Assembly: GCA_040954595.2 (NCBI GenBank)
Contig: CM082592.2
Location: 8,246,001 to 8,310,000, forward strand
Origin: Balanoglossus misakiensis
Taxonomy: Eukaryota > Hemichordata
DNA length: 64,000 nt
Direction: 5' to 3'
Below are positions 51,501 to 63,991 of this stretch, piece by piece. The notes under the pieces are model-generated. The model did not search any database. It was not told the origin of the DNA and saw only the letters and a program-made list of their open reading frames with translations. Positions within the stretch are counted from its first letter, which is position 1; each line of letters starts with the position of its first letter. A program made the position numbers and the translations under genes.

Positions 51501-54500
51501 CCAACAGATTGTGGAGAGCCTTGAACAGCAGCGTCCTACATTCATAGGTGAGTCCATTCTCCCAGGTCCCCTCAAGAGTTTCATTGACTGCAGAGCAAGA
51601 GAAAGAAAAAATAAAGACGATGAAAAATAAAACCCAACAAACATTGAAGTGTATGATGTCTGGGACAGCGTTGAGTAATGATTACAATGCTCTTCCTACG
51701 CATTACAATGTGCAACACTTTTCAAAACACTATCGGAAAAATATTTTTACACATGCTGCTTTCATTGAGTGTTAACCCTTCAATAGAGCTTCCATGGTTA
51801 GCTATCAACCACAACATGACACATATCGGTTTTTTAACGACGGCAATTTTTAGAGATAATCGGACTACTACTTGTCAATGGCCACTCTCTGTATACTATT
51901 CATCAGAAATATTCCATATGTCTCACAAGTATTGATAACATTCTTTGACATTCCAATCTCTGAAAACAATGCATAATGCATTCCCTGCCCCTAGTGTGGA
52001 ATTGAAATTGAATATAATCTGATGACTTCTTGGAAAACAGAATGAATGTATAATTACTGAGAGAGGTCTATTTCTGATTTGTTTTCTACATGTATATTTC
52101 ATTGTCAGCGAAGAGTTTCTCCTTCCCAGGTTGTACATATCTAAAATTTGACCCAGAAACACGTTTCAACACAAATATGCTAACCGGATTCTATTTTACA
52201 GATAACACGCACACGACAAAACACACACGCAACCACTTGGTCCAGTCCATCACTCTTCATTTTTTATGCCCGTCATAAAATATCTCGACCTCTCACCAGT
52301 TACACAAACAGGTACTCTTTTCGCAGAAGCCAGACAATAACTGAACTATACGCACTTGCCAGTACCTGTGTCACGCACTACTGCAGGTCACAACCTCTAA
52401 GCTACTGGCACGGTGTTTACTTAGGCTTCAGTGTACTTTACACACTCTTTATGGGTTTATCACCCCAAGGTAGCAGATTTATCAGGGCATATGGGCAAAC
52501 AAAATGGCTCCCTTTCCCAGGCAAAGATCAACGCTAGCTCACAAAGTACATGTACATGTATATTCAGCTTTACACATCCTCAATTTGACTTCTAGACTTA
52601 ACTATAGATGCATGACAAGAACTATTGTAAGCCAAGAAACAGAGTCAACCAGAATCTCTGACATATCCCAACCTTTGCCGTGGTTGCAAAAATATGCGCT
52701 GGCAGACACACTTGTTTACTTTATAAATTGACCAATTCCACCCACCCTTGGGATCTTTATGTCACTGAACAAACAACAACCGTTTCAAAATCATTACGAC
52801 AGTTATTTAATTTCAATGTAAAATGCTCTGGGGGTCAAACTTGCATTATTAACACCATGAATATCAATAATCTCTTATTATTAGTGTGTTTTGACAAGTT
52901 ATATATATGATAAACATTCACGCGTTATCAGTACCCTCATTTAATTTTCGAGGCCATAGTGACTAAATTTATCCTTATGTCAAATACACAATCACACGTA
53001 AAGAGAACCAGCTTCATGTGTTATTTATTTGTCCTGATTCTTTTTTGTTAAAAAATATATAACAACACACACTACAACAAAGGGCGATACTTGGTGGCCA
53101 TTTTGCATAAATGTAATGGCCGCCACGTATGAAATTGGGTCAAAAATGAACACAAAGAAAAAAATTCTCAGGTCAAAAACCATGAAAAGGTTCATGACAG
53201 ACAGCGTGGCTAGGATGTTGAGAGCACATTACAAAACCTGCTGATATCAAAGTATGAAGTCAAAAAGCGGGGGTGTTTGTAATTACAGAGAGCATGTGTC
53301 CTGCTCCCATTACAGAGAGCAGAAAGAAAGGGCAAGACATGAGACAGCAACCTCGCATATTACCATTTTTCCAAGTAGGTTTCGGAATGTTCAAATTCAC
53401 TTAATAAACACACCATGCCTTACTGAACACTTGCACTCGCCATCTACATGCGCTAAAACGTCGACAAAAGTCCAGTGTGTACAAGACCCAGACTCAGCTA
53501 TTCTGCATATGAGGATCTAATTGAATAAAATGTAGAATATTTTTGCTACCAACGTTCACGCAAGCTTTCAGCATTATTCACACATTTGTTGCTGAAGTAC
53601 AGTGAGAAAGGGGTCACTGGCAAAGAGAGTATAAATCCAACTTTGCTTTTCTCTGAGCGAAAATTTCTGAAAATTTCACCATGTCTGTTTCTTTTTGTTA
53701 GAGGGCACACTGACCCTCACCCCTCCAAGCTCACTTTCAAACATGTCATCACCTACCACCCAAGCACTTCACGCCCTATTTCAGTTCAAAGACTTGTTGA
53801 TGGACAAACTATTCCTCTTTTCACACCCAGCAGACTGCTCAGCACACACAGTTCTCTCACAACCACTGCCGGAACAGAGAGGGCCTGCAGCTCGGTTTAT
53901 ATAGAAATAATAAAATAATTTTGTCATACAGCAACAGAAGTATGGTTGATAGATGAATATGGAACACAACTGGAACAAAATCCATCATTCTCTCCGACTA
54001 ACCCTATAACATCAACAAAAGACTTCACACTGACTGCTTGCCTTACCGCTAAATAACCAAACAGCAATGTTTAAATAAGTCTTTGATACTGGGAAGTGAA
54101 ATTGGGGAAATTCTCTGCGGCTTGCTGGGTTCAATGATCAGGGTTCACCCCCACCATGGAGCAGTTCTATTAATTAATCACCCTGTCGGGCCTTGCTTGG
54201 TTCTACATGTATTTGTACTGAACTGGGGTCATGGGGGTCAGCGAACACAGAGTTAATGGAACAATCAAACAGCGGCCATACTTAAATCGTGCAGCATTTC
54301 CTAAAAGGACCAGAACAAAAACTGTCAGCTGTATTTCTAGTTCAATTCAGCACGGCGACCCGTAGTTTACTGGACGCTTGCAAAAGCAACTATTTCGTAT
54401 CCAACTTTCACTAGTAACACGTATACCAAAAATAAAACTTTCACATAAAATCCACCTTTGTCGTCAGAGAACATGTAAATGGCAAGCCAAACTAGCTACC

Positions 54501-57500
54501 TTTACATGCAATTAAATGTAATCACAACTGACATTATCAGTAAACAGGTTGCAAGCCGATGCTTTTGTAAGGAACCGAGGCATGTCACTCTGCCAATACA
54601 TACATTGTAAATCCCTAACCCTAAACTCCACCATTCTTCACTTCACACACAACTGGCAGCGAATCATGTATAATTTAAATGCAACATTGTCAGTCAGGAC
54701 TGCAACAGCACCAAGCAACTGCCCTTCAATTTATCCCCCCCACCCTCCCATTGTTGCTATAATGCGTAATATGTCAGAACCGAGTATACAAGGTTAGTGA
54801 TCATTTTGTAATGTGTAAACGTGATACTGTAAGTCGCAGTTTTTTCATGTTCATTAAATCACAAAGAACCTGCCAGGAAATCATTTCAAACAGACATAGC
54901 TTACAGCTTCTAACCAGTGCTGGACTATCAAGATTAATTTGCTCATTTAATGTGATGGGTAGATTAAATTTCTAGGCAACCAACCTGACCTATTGTTGAT
55001 GTTGCGATTACCCAGAAGTTTCAACATGACTCTTGGTTGAACTCTCAACCGCAATACAAGCTAACATGTCCCTGCTGGTATGTCACCTCAGAAATCGAAC
55101 CTTTCATTGAACGCGACAGATTAGTGACGTTCCTTCAGCTGGGCCCAGGTCCTGTGAATTGAATCTTCCTCGCCATTTTTGAACACAGAATACATTTCCA
55201 GCTATCAGAGTGCAAGCAATCCATTTCTCTCTGTGAAACATACACCGTAAGTACGAAAATTTGCATGAGGCCTTTCTTCAGAATGGCACCATCCGCACCA
55301 AATTCATAACAATTCTCGACAAAAATTCTACACCATAAAATCATTGAGTCATCCCGCCATCCAGAAATGCCCCCAGATAAAATAAAACCTGTTGTTTGCA
55401 TATATCTCTGAATGACCTTGAGAACATGCCCACTGCTGGCAAAACAGAACACTACATTTAACCTGAATAAAAAGACAAAGGAAAATACCGCTAAAAATAT
55501 AAAATCCTAATGTATATATGACACTGGAAAGAAAGGTAAGGGTATTAAAATTTCAGTTATTTATTTGTATTTCACATGTTTAGATTCTCCACTTCGTTAG
55601 TTTGCCTAAAAAAAATGATGTCAGCACTTTTCTTTTGGAATGTAATTTTCGACATGGTCTGTCAAAGTCCCCAGCCAAAAAAAAAAAATCCCCTACTGGC
55701 AAGATAAGACTTTGCTCCCAACAGTAGACAGGAGAAAAACAGCTCAATGTATCAGCTGACCTCTGACCTCAGCTGGCTATCTATCACAACATGTTCAGCA
55801 GCAAGATGTATTTTTAATGTAATATCATAAGACTTTTAAATGACTCTCCCAACTTGTACGGATAAACCATACTACGGGGCAGGAATGAAAATGATTAATT
55901 TAAATATCAGCAGAATACATCAAAACAGATCCGAGCAACAAATCACGAGTATCAATCTCTCGCTATTTATCTATAAAACCTGCCAATAGCTTCTTAAATT
56001 TGGTAATCACATTTAGAGTTTCCTATCAAATCAATCGAGCTGGCTTCGGGCGGATTAAGGAGTTTACACTGCGTCACAGATAACATGGACTCGGCACACT
56101 AAGGGGTTGTTGTAATAAATTCATCCACAAACAAACCTGCTAACCTTTACTTGCAATGAAACTGACAAAGTGGTTGTGGAGTGCAACATAAATGATGCCT
56201 GATAATCAATGAAACTGACGCTTTCCCCGACAGGTTTTAGCACAGGAGGTTTAATTTTATTTCAAGTATGTACAGGTATCGGCATACTAACCTTTCCACA
56301 TTCACCGGTAAAAGCTAGATGCCATACAACTACATGAAATATGACACCGACGTTAATCTTCCCGAGGAAGACGAGGCCAGCAGCCATATTGCACGTAATT
56401 TATCACATGGGTAAATCGTTCTTAACTAGATTAAGAATATCGTTCATAAATTAACAGCAAATACTCTTGGAAATTAGCTGGAATGCCTTTTTTTGTAGTT
56501 CAGTATTGCTTTGGCGGAACCTGTTGTATTCTATTCAAATACCAGGTCAACTGCCAGGCCAGACAGTGTCGCTTTTGATAAAGAGGGGAAAAAAACATGT
56601 TAATGGAATCCATACATGTGCCCAGAACAGAGCGGAAAGGTCAAGCTCACGGTGTGACTTTTTCGAATGAATGCCATTCCTAAACGTCTGTGTGTAGAGT
56701 GTGCGTCACAATTGAGTTGTTTACAACACCAGCATTCGCCAATTATGAATACGGACAGCGTGGCTAAAAGCATGCAATTACATTGCAATATGCAACAGGG
56801 ATTTGTTCGAAATGGCAAAGTCGAATCTAATTTGATTTTCTCTTTTTTTCGAGGGGGTGGGTGGGCTATTAAACAGAAAAAATGACCCACCAGACAGGGA
56901 AACATTACATATTTAACAATGCTGTATTTCAATTACCTTTGAATTAATTTTGTCAAATTAAATTTTATCACCAATTACATTTTGCTACGGAAGATGAAGA
57001 TACGTGCTAGTTGAATTAAATTGTCCTCATTAAGATACGTTCTACACAACCATATGTTTGGCAAACAGCCTTTGTTTTGGGTAAGACCTGACAACGTTTG
57101 ACAAACAGGCAATTCATCAACCTGGGATGTTTGTGCTTTGAAAACCTCGTATGGGTATTTATTTAACAGTTGCCCTCTCATAGAGGATGAAAATGATTAC
57201 CTTAGTTACACATTGCTTCAGTTCTTTTATGACACGCGGCCATATTTTGCGCATAATTTCCATGAAGTGACATCAATCTCGCGTTCTACGCAAACGTTTC
57301 ATGTGAATACAAGACACGACTCCATTCATCTAAATACTTAGATTGTTTTAAAATTAAAATAATCCAACATTTGTTATCTAATTCTATGATATTTGAACAG
57401 CTATTTGTTCTGTGAAACATATTCGACTTTTTGAAATTTACGTCATTTTGATTCATTTTATCTTTCATTAGGAAACAGGTGGATTAATGTCGTTTTTTTT

Positions 57501-60500
57501 CACTGACGCAGATTTGCACAAAATGATAATCTCAAATAACAGCAGACAAGTATCAAGACGGATCATGATTAATAAAAATACTATTACTGCAGGGCAGAAA
57601 GGGTGCCGCCATTAGGAAAGAAATTACACGAGACAAGGTCAGAAACGATGAACACCTGGTCCATTTCTGACAATTTCATTACGCACAACAGCGACTGAAT
57701 TCGAACAAACGATCATAATTAATACATCCTATTAACACAGAAGAATCAATTTCAGAGGCAGGCTATGTAATCAATTTCACAAACAGCTCATCGTATCTTT
57801 TCAAAAATATGTGACCTGTGAAAATTCAGTTTACAGGTTTCATAAGAATCAACCTGCATAGAATACTAATTATGGTACAACAGGCAAGGACGAAAAACTC
57901 AAAGCAATATCATCAATCATAATTTTTCTTTTTATATGGATTTTTTTATCTCCCTGGAATTAAAGACAAGACGCATTTGTCAACCAGTCATCATCTGAGA
58001 GATACATTATCATCAATCAGACAGCATAAAGTCCCGTTTTTCCCAATAGCGAGTGCATTAAAATGATGACGTCCAGCTAATGAGATTCATGCAAGAGATT
58101 GATTTAGAACTGTTTGGAGAGAAACTACCAAACATGCTCAATAACCAAGAAAGGGGAAAAAGACACACACACATACACACAACAGCTGAGTACTTCTACA
58201 TTCCAGGCGTCTCATGCACTTTTCTACAATGCCACTACTCAAGAAATCAAATACCCAGGATCTTATTCTTTCGAAAGGGATTTTTCCCTACACCTTTACA
58301 CCTAAACCATGTCCTCCAGAAAAAAAGAGGTTGCATAAATTACATAAGCTGACATTTCAAGTAGCGATAAATCAGGTATTTCATTTGAAATTACGGCTAT
58401 CATAAAATAAGCGGCAATGCAATTTCTATTTGGCATTGCCAATGCTATTATGAGACACAAAGGGCATGTCCTACAGCTGACTAGTGTAAATCAATGGGTT
58501 CTTTTGTGAGATCACAAACTGTTATACTAAACATTTTTTGTACTCAGGTCCTTCCTACAGGTAAACACAAAGTGATTGACCTGATATTTACATGTGTACG
58601 ACTTGAAGCCAGTTCACTTTTGCACAAACAGACTTAAAAATAGTACACTGATCGTAAACCAGACAGCCGTAATCTACTTCGGCAAGTGCCGATGGACGGT
58701 GAAAAGTCATTTCAAAGAAAAAAATTCACACTCCTATCAAAAACAGACGCAGAGAATGACAAACACTAGACATTGTGCAATGACCTGCAATAGTTTCTCG
58801 TGACTGCTCTTGTAGACATTTTCCTGTGATTTTTTTTAGTACTTCCTGGTATTTGGGGTCACTGCCAGTCAATCGCGTCTCACACACGAACCCAGATGGC
58901 TCTTCATGCACGATCACTTCCTTCTAAATACCCTAACAACACCACTACTTGTCAACGAATGACATAGTCACCACACGATCAATAATTCGTAATAAACAAA
59001 ATACTGAAAGAAATCATGATGAGACGAAACTGATCGAGGCATGTAAACAGTATAAAATGATTCAGGCTATGTCTCTAACAGAATGACCTGACCAGTGCTA
59101 AAAAAATCATAACATTCGAGAAATTATCAGGGCACTGTGCATATGTCTACTGGTGCTAATTGCTTTTATCGCAGGATCAAGGAATTGTCAGTCATTACAC
59201 TACATTCAGTGGTTTCATTATCAATGATAAAGACTGCAATTAATTTTATAATGCACCGGGTAACTTCGTGTTACAGCAGATAATTTCTAATCATGTCAAT
59301 CTCTGGAGATCAATGTTAAAAAGCAACCTTCGACACAAACTATGTACACCAGACACATCATTTGCGTGAATGTTTGCCCATTTGCTGTTGATCTTGTGAC
59401 GTCTTTACAACAAGACAGCAACAAAAGATGATGTTTTTTAATAACACCTCTTTCTCTCTCTCTAAAGAACAACCACTAAAGAGTGCTCACAAACGATTCC
59501 ATTATGCTCGATGAAAGATTCAAGAGCCATTACTTTCAATCGGAGATTTCAAACGAATATGACCCTGACACTATTATTTCTCTTTCGCCACCCTCTTTTG
59601 TTTTCTTTGTGAAACCTGAGGGGAATGCAAAGAGCCACAAATCCTACTACAAGGGCAGATATTGATAATTTCTCTGCGATATTAAAAAAAAAAAATCCAC
59701 GAGTACCGCTTTGCAAATTTAATGAGTGCGGGCCAGGCAGTGAGAGCGAGAGATACGTGCAGATCTGCAGATTGACAATATTCAATGTGATGAATACATA
59801 ATGTAAAAGGTCAAATTAATCGCTTTCTTCCACCTGCGTAATGCGTAATGTAGAAGAATTTGCCATCCCTGACTGCGCTGAAAGGTGGAATTTTCTATCT
59901 GCGGAATGGGGCTGCAACTGCCCTTGAAGGATAAAATGCGCTGCAAATTCCAATTTCAGGGACAGGTTTGGTGAACGGGGCCCCACGACCATTTTACTGA
60001 AATTTCACACCTTTTCTATTTGACGAGGATTAGGGGCACCCCCCTGTGTGGACTGGTGCTACTCCGACAATTAAGCGCTCTTGGGAGATCGAAACGTCAG
60101 CAATGTGCGGGTCAGGTCAAACAAGACATGTGGCATGGGATCAATTTGATGGTGAACGACTGGGATCAAGGCAAAAGATGTGTTACAATACTGGTGGTAG
60201 CAGAAGTGATAGAAACCTCTAGTGAGCTACATGACTAGGGTTAGGTCAAAGGTGACAAGAGAGGTCATAGTTGACATGCTATGATGACACCATTTTCTAA
60301 ATATACAGCAAAGTGTCTACTATCCCCCAACCCCCAGTTGCCACCACCCCCCCCCCAAACTACAACCACCACAAACCAACAGTTCTTCAAGGTCTCAGAG
60401 AGCAAATTTTCAATCTCCCTTTATTCCACCGAGATTACCTCACAATCTGATTTCCAACATCTACTCAACTCATCTGCCATCATTTTTTTCTCCCCTTCTG

Positions 60501-63500
60501 GTAATAACCTGATCGCACTTGATTGACTGCTGGTGTTGACAGCATACATATAAATTGGATCATGCAGTCACATTTTAATTAATTAATCATTGATAAGACA
60601 CCATCACCCGGTAAATAGTGCTCCAATAGCACACGCTCCATACAATTTTGAACTCGACCGGCAAAACAATCACCATTTGACTTGCCCCATAAATTACAAA
60701 CAAATATTTTCTGCCTGCTTGCAATTACAGTTCTTTGTATGGCAGGTGGTCACTTATGAATAAATCTCGTGTCACACCAACCCCTGACTCGATCACCCCC
60801 TTTTCACTGTGAATGGACCCAGCCAGGTCATTGAAGGACCACTGGATTAAACAAAACAGTGGGGGTGGAAGTGTTACATGTAAATGATCAAATTACCTGC
60901 GACAATTACACGAGAATGATGCCCACAATAGTCAACTGTTGTGTACATGTTAATGAAAGAACACATACATTTACACCCTCTGTACCAGACAAATATTCTA
61001 GGTCAAAACTGATTATCGCATGCTGACACTGCGATGTGACCCACAAAACATAAATCCCTCCTGTCTACATAATACAGGTACCTGCCAAATTTAACAGCAG
61101 TCTCTCACCCGAGGGTGTGATATGCCGGAAAAATTAACAACTTGCCTGAATAAAGCAAATCTTGTTATTTTCAAAGAAAATAAAACAAAATGGTGGCTCA
61201 AGGCAGCAGCGCTTTATAAGCTATTGTTGAAATTTGATTGATGAATTTATTTTATTATTCGTCAATAAAACTGGATATCAGTGTTCTGCACCCAGCTAGT
61301 ACAATACTGATGTTTATAGTTTCTGGTTAATATTTCTCATATTTTACGATTAGGTTCAGTCTCGCTGATCCAGTTTGCCCATTGTAAGCACACTAAATTT
61401 AAAACTCAAACAGATATCTGTGTGTGCGATGAAGGTTAAGTGGCAGATGATTCTTTTTTTTTGAGTCAGTGTGTGCTTTGTGTATATGTTCCTAGAAGTC
61501 CAGGCCACATTAACATGTCGCAACCTGTTCCAACAATGTCTGTACACCCATTAACGATCAGCTGAGCTGAGCTGTGCTTAGACAACAACATGCTGTATTG
61601 AAATTTACAACTGTTTATGCATATCAATGATTGCGGAATAACTTAGTATTATGCATGTGTCTTTTTTTTCTGCAGGTGGATCTCCGATATAGAAAAAAAA
61701 AGTACACAACAAGGCCCTGTTTCCCCTTTCTCCTCCTACTTCTCCCCTACCCTCATAATCAGGATATCCCCAGTCAATCAATCAGAGTACACAATTCCGA
61801 TGGGAATCACCCCCAAGCCAGCCAGCCAGCCAGCCAGCCAGCAGTGAGTAGTGCAGGGACACACCACATGAATAATTGAATGCGACTGACATAGGTTTCT
61901 CCCCCCCAACTCCAGTCCGAACGTACAGTTGCAAGACTGCGGAACCGGAATGGAGACAGCATCCCCATGGAAGCCACTTAGCATGGAGACAGGCTGATCG
62001 ATTTGCCATGTCCAATCCGGTTCCTGATCATTATGCGTGTAAAGGGATACCTACAGGTCCTAACAGAAACCCTCCTATTTAAGTATTATGCTGCGTGACT
62101 TCAGTTTCAGTTCGAATACGCCGTTTCCTCCCGATGCTAAGCTGTCAGCAAGACAAGTGTTTCTTTCTCTCATGCAATATCGAAAAAAAACAATGAACTT
62201 CACCACAATCAGTCTACATTCAAGAATACAGAGGTGATGCAAATTCTCACACATTGAAATCCCTTTATCACAATTACATCACATATCCCTTAGAAATATA
62301 CACAGCAGAGAGTGACAATGTACAATAGCTACTACATCTTAATTTGTTATTTTTCTCACATGACCACTAAATACCCAGTTGATCTTTTTAAATGAAAACT
62401 AAGTCATTTCGCCAGTCACATGATTGTACAAATGACATTTTAATTTTCATTTCCAATAACAAGACCCGATTGCTCATGTTGATTCCTCATATAAATTGAG
62501 AATGTTACATTTCACTGATTCTCAACTTGATGAATTGCCAACTATACTCACATCTATCATATATGCGATAACTGTAACTTATTTGCCCATGCCCTGACAT
62601 AAACCCATAAATGGTATTTAAAACTACACATAGAACTATTTTTCGCAGTTCAAAGTCTAAATGTTAATCTTTTCTTATATGTAATTTACATGCTTTTTAT
62701 TCGACTTACTATGTGTACACATGGTCTCCCATCTCGATGGTGGATATCATGACATTAAAATCTCTATACAACATTCTTTCCCATTAGAAAAACATTTTGG
62801 TTAATTAACTACAATTCACCACTTCCCTTCCCTAAAAGCATGAAAAGACAAAAGTCTCACCAATTCATGTTCATTTCTATGGCAACAATCACAGATATGT
62901 TTCAGTGGCACACACCGTCTAGTTTGGAAACTGCAGACATGTTTTCTGAGCAAAGCATACCCTACATGTTGACTGACTTGTTTACATACCACCACATTGT
63001 GTTCTGGGACTCACTTGGCCCACAAATCACCGAGTATACATTACATACACCTCACATCTGCACTGATTTCCGAATAAAAAAAATAACAGTAAATATAAAT
63101 TCCAGCCAGTTCTGTTCGCAACTGCGGAGTTTATACTTGTACTGTATCGAATAATTTATCTCTGGTCACCTGCTGATGGACATTGTACCCCCTACTCTTC
63201 TGCGTGCCCTTATCGGGAGCTTTATGGAGATCACTTTTCGCAAAATGCAAATTTGACGCGACTGTGAAAGGCAAGGCCATATTGCCATTAAATGGCGATA
63301 ATTCGACAAACATTATTTTGTGGCACGTTACCTTTGAGCTCGTCGGCGATCACTCTGGAGAAATCCGGCTCGTCGCCGTACCAGTACACCCACAGCTCCC
63401 GCGTCCGGCTATTTTCGGGCTTGTTGCTCGCCCCAGGGGGTAGGGTTTCGGTGTTCGTGTCAGGTATTCTCCTCCAAACGCTGAGAATGTCGCCAGCTAG

Positions 63501-63991
63501 ACAGTTGGCATATGATCGCAACACAGGGTCTTCCAAGGGGCCAATGAGGGGCCCGGGGATTGTCGCCGTGTACCTACGCCATTTTATTCCGCTCAGGTCG
63601 GTCTGCGGAAGAAGCAAGACGAAACAAGAGCTCGTTGTAATATCACCCAGTCGACCTTATCACATTGATGAATTTAAAAATAGCGCAAATATGGTAGAAT
63701 TTCTGGGACATTTGCCACTCAGTTTGACCACTTCACGCGATCGCTACCGATTACGGAGCGAAACCTCTAACCCACAGCGACAGATTTCACGTCATATCTC
63801 AATATCTCGATGTTTGATCACCAATCCGAGTTAAAATGGTCCGAAATTAACATCTTACACGCTGAAATTAAAAGCGGACGAACAAAATATGCACAGTCGA
63901 TTTATTTGTTACAATAACTCACCAATGCAAACAAATTCGAGTGACAATCCTCCAGACTAGCACCATTCGCCACCAGATTTGCTGCAGTCAT
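27779..63991 (-). CDS. MED13: MED13, Mediator complex kinase-module subunit 13, 31 coding exons, 2247 aa
   Basis: Coding exons in transcript order: 63923-63991, 63332-63602, 51497-51587, 48605-48688, 40440-40585, 39323-39529, 38882-39052, 38445-38664, 37971-38219, 36977-37783, 36680-36842, 36345-36431, 35795-35897, 35282-35409, 35046-35163, 34219-34427, 33883-34023, 32709-33633, 32162-32341, 31941-32032, 31692-31817, 31307-31493, 30705-31180, 30356-30547, 29963-30189, 29688-29830, 29339-29503, 28716-29101, 28312-28455, 28112-28215, 27779-27911. All introns are GT-AG and phases chain without a break (6744 nt with stop). The protein is collinear with human MED13/MED13L (about 2174 and 2210 aa): [13 protein letters not shown] at the N-terminus, LTPPTSP near 350, Cys motifs in exon 18, [13 protein letters not shown], and [17 protein letters not shown] near the C-terminus. 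MED13 is a nuclear, Argonaute-like scaffold that attaches the CDK8-cyclin C-MED12 kinase module to core Mediator. I chose the ATG at 63991 because it gives the family N-terminus. Confidence 0.96.
28090..28105. repeat. 16-G homopolymer (C-tract in the transcript) beside a MED13 5' splice site
   Basis: A run of 16 G on the plus strand lies 5 bp from the donor of exon 30 (GT at 28111-28110). In the pre-mRNA it is a C-tract directly downstream of the splice site. Confidence 0.9.
30705..31180 (-). CDS. MED13: MED13 exon 23: Ser/His/Gly-rich linker followed by the PIWI-like core start
   Basis: The first half encodes Ser runs ([20 protein letters not shown] and a later [11 protein letters not shown] stretch) from CTG/GCT triplet tracts near 30975 and 31050 to 31090. 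The second half returns to conserved MED13 sequence: [29 protein letters not shown] and KTISVQ. Human MED13 also has a Ser/Thr-rich linker at this place. Confidence 0.93.
32584..32676. repeat. Three perfect copies of a 31-bp unit in MED13 intron 18
   Basis: Three exact tandem copies (32584-32614, 32615-32645, 32646-32676) start TACTGAAACA and carry the core ATATGGCCGCCACTTGG. The block ends 32 bp from the exon 18 boundary, inside the start of the intron. The core resembles YY1-type ATGGCCGCC sites. Confidence 0.95.
32709..33633 (-). CDS. MED13: MED13 exon 18: largest exon, with conserved cysteine motifs
   Basis: The 925-nt exon encodes about residues 1089 to 1396. After a Ser/Thr/Pro-rich part it gives [20 protein letters not shown], then [31 protein letters not shown], and [19 protein letters not shown]. 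The paired cysteines are conserved in human MED13 and suggest metal binding or structural disulphide-free clusters, which is my inference. The middle part (about 1250 to 1300) is a low-conservation linker. Confidence 0.94.
33862..33873. repeat. 12-G homopolymer (C-tract in the transcript) beside another MED13 5' splice site
   Basis: A run of 12 G on the plus strand lies 8 bp inside intron 17 from the donor at 33882-33881. It is followed by further G-rich sequence (GGGAAAGGGGA). Confidence 0.9.
36149..36199. repeat. Imperfect inverted repeat, 14-bp arms, 23-nt loop, in MED13 intron 12
   Basis: Left arm CATATGGTACAACC (36149-36162) and right arm GGTTGCACCATATG (36186-36199) are reverse complements at 13 of 14 positions; the exception pairs as a G-T or A-C wobble depending on strand. 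The 23-nt loop contains a second GCCGCAAC/GAAGCGGTT-like similarity. Confidence 0.75.
36977..37783 (-). CDS. MED13: MED13 exon 10: large disordered region
   Basis: This 807-nt exon encodes residues of about 503 to 771. It opens with [15 protein letters not shown], contains a Gly/Ser run and the family motif [13 protein letters not shown], then a long Ser/Pro/Asn-rich low-complexity stretch, and closes with [15 protein letters not shown]. The Gly/Ser run comes from GCT/GCC triplet tracts near 37680 to 37715. The exon is strongly CpG-rich although neighbouring introns are CpG-poor. Confidence 0.93.
38403..38433. repeat. CT microsatellite in MED13 intron 8
   Basis: Interrupted TC dinucleotide run. 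It lies 11 bp beyond the exon 8 donor. Confidence 0.85.
38445..38664 (-). CDS. MED13: MED13 exon 8: carries the LTPPTSP phosphodegron-like motif
   Basis: The exon begins [10 protein letters not shown], with the Thr of TPPTS at residue 351. Human MED13 and MED13L are degraded through SCF-Fbw7, and the human LTPPTSP segment in the same place contains the reported degron threonine. The residue after TSP is Cys here instead of Glu. The rest of the exon ends in a conserved helix-like stretch ([20 protein letters not shown]). Confidence 0.9.
40586..48604 (-). other. MED13: MED13 intron 4, about 8.0 kb
   Basis: No coding exon, RNA gene or transposon is recognised on either strand. It contains a CT microsatellite (41164 to 41185), a 13-C run (46896 to 46908) and many A/T-rich stretches. 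Confidence 0.8.
41164..41185. repeat. Perfect CT microsatellite in MED13 intron 4
   Basis: Eleven perfect CT dinucleotides. Confidence 0.9.
48689..51496 (-). other. MED13: MED13 intron 3, about 2.8 kb
   Basis: No gene is recognised. It includes a 14-C run (50685 to 50698) and a TCTG/TCTC microsatellite (about 51348 to 51411) near the exon 3 donor. Confidence 0.8.
51348..51411. repeat. TCTG/TCTC microsatellite in MED13 intron 3
   Basis: Imperfect TCTG and TCTC tetranucleotide run with TATG interruptions. Confidence 0.85.
51588..63331 (-). other. MED13: MED13 intron 2, about 11.7 kb, the largest intron
   Basis: The longest open frames are about 110 codons and match nothing I know. It contains an AGCC repeat (61816 to 61843), an A-run near 55677, several homeodomain-type TAATTA motifs (for example near 60575), and one ATGGCCGCCAC core near 53117 similar to the 31-bp repeat of intron 18. 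Confidence 0.8.
61816..61843. repeat. AGCC microsatellite in MED13 intron 2
   Basis: Seven AGCC-type tetranucleotide units, the last one incomplete. Confidence 0.9.
63332..63991 (-). CDS. MED13: MED13 exons 1 and 2: conserved N-terminal domain
   Basis: Exon 1 encodes 23 residues ([20 protein letters not shown] and three more) and exon 2 continues with [18 protein letters not shown] and [14 protein letters not shown], all positions conserved in the Med13 N-terminal domain. Intron 1 (63603 to 63922) is short and CpG-containing. Exon 2 carries an extra Thr/Pro/Asn-rich stretch (about 25 residues) between the WRR and RELW motifs that is longer than in human MED13. Only 9 bases of 5' UTR lie inside the window. 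Confidence 0.95.

Noticed and set aside
58413-58440. Short inverted repeat GGCAATGC/GCATTGCC
   Set aside because: Only 8-bp arms; expected by chance in 64 kb and no precursor-like extension.
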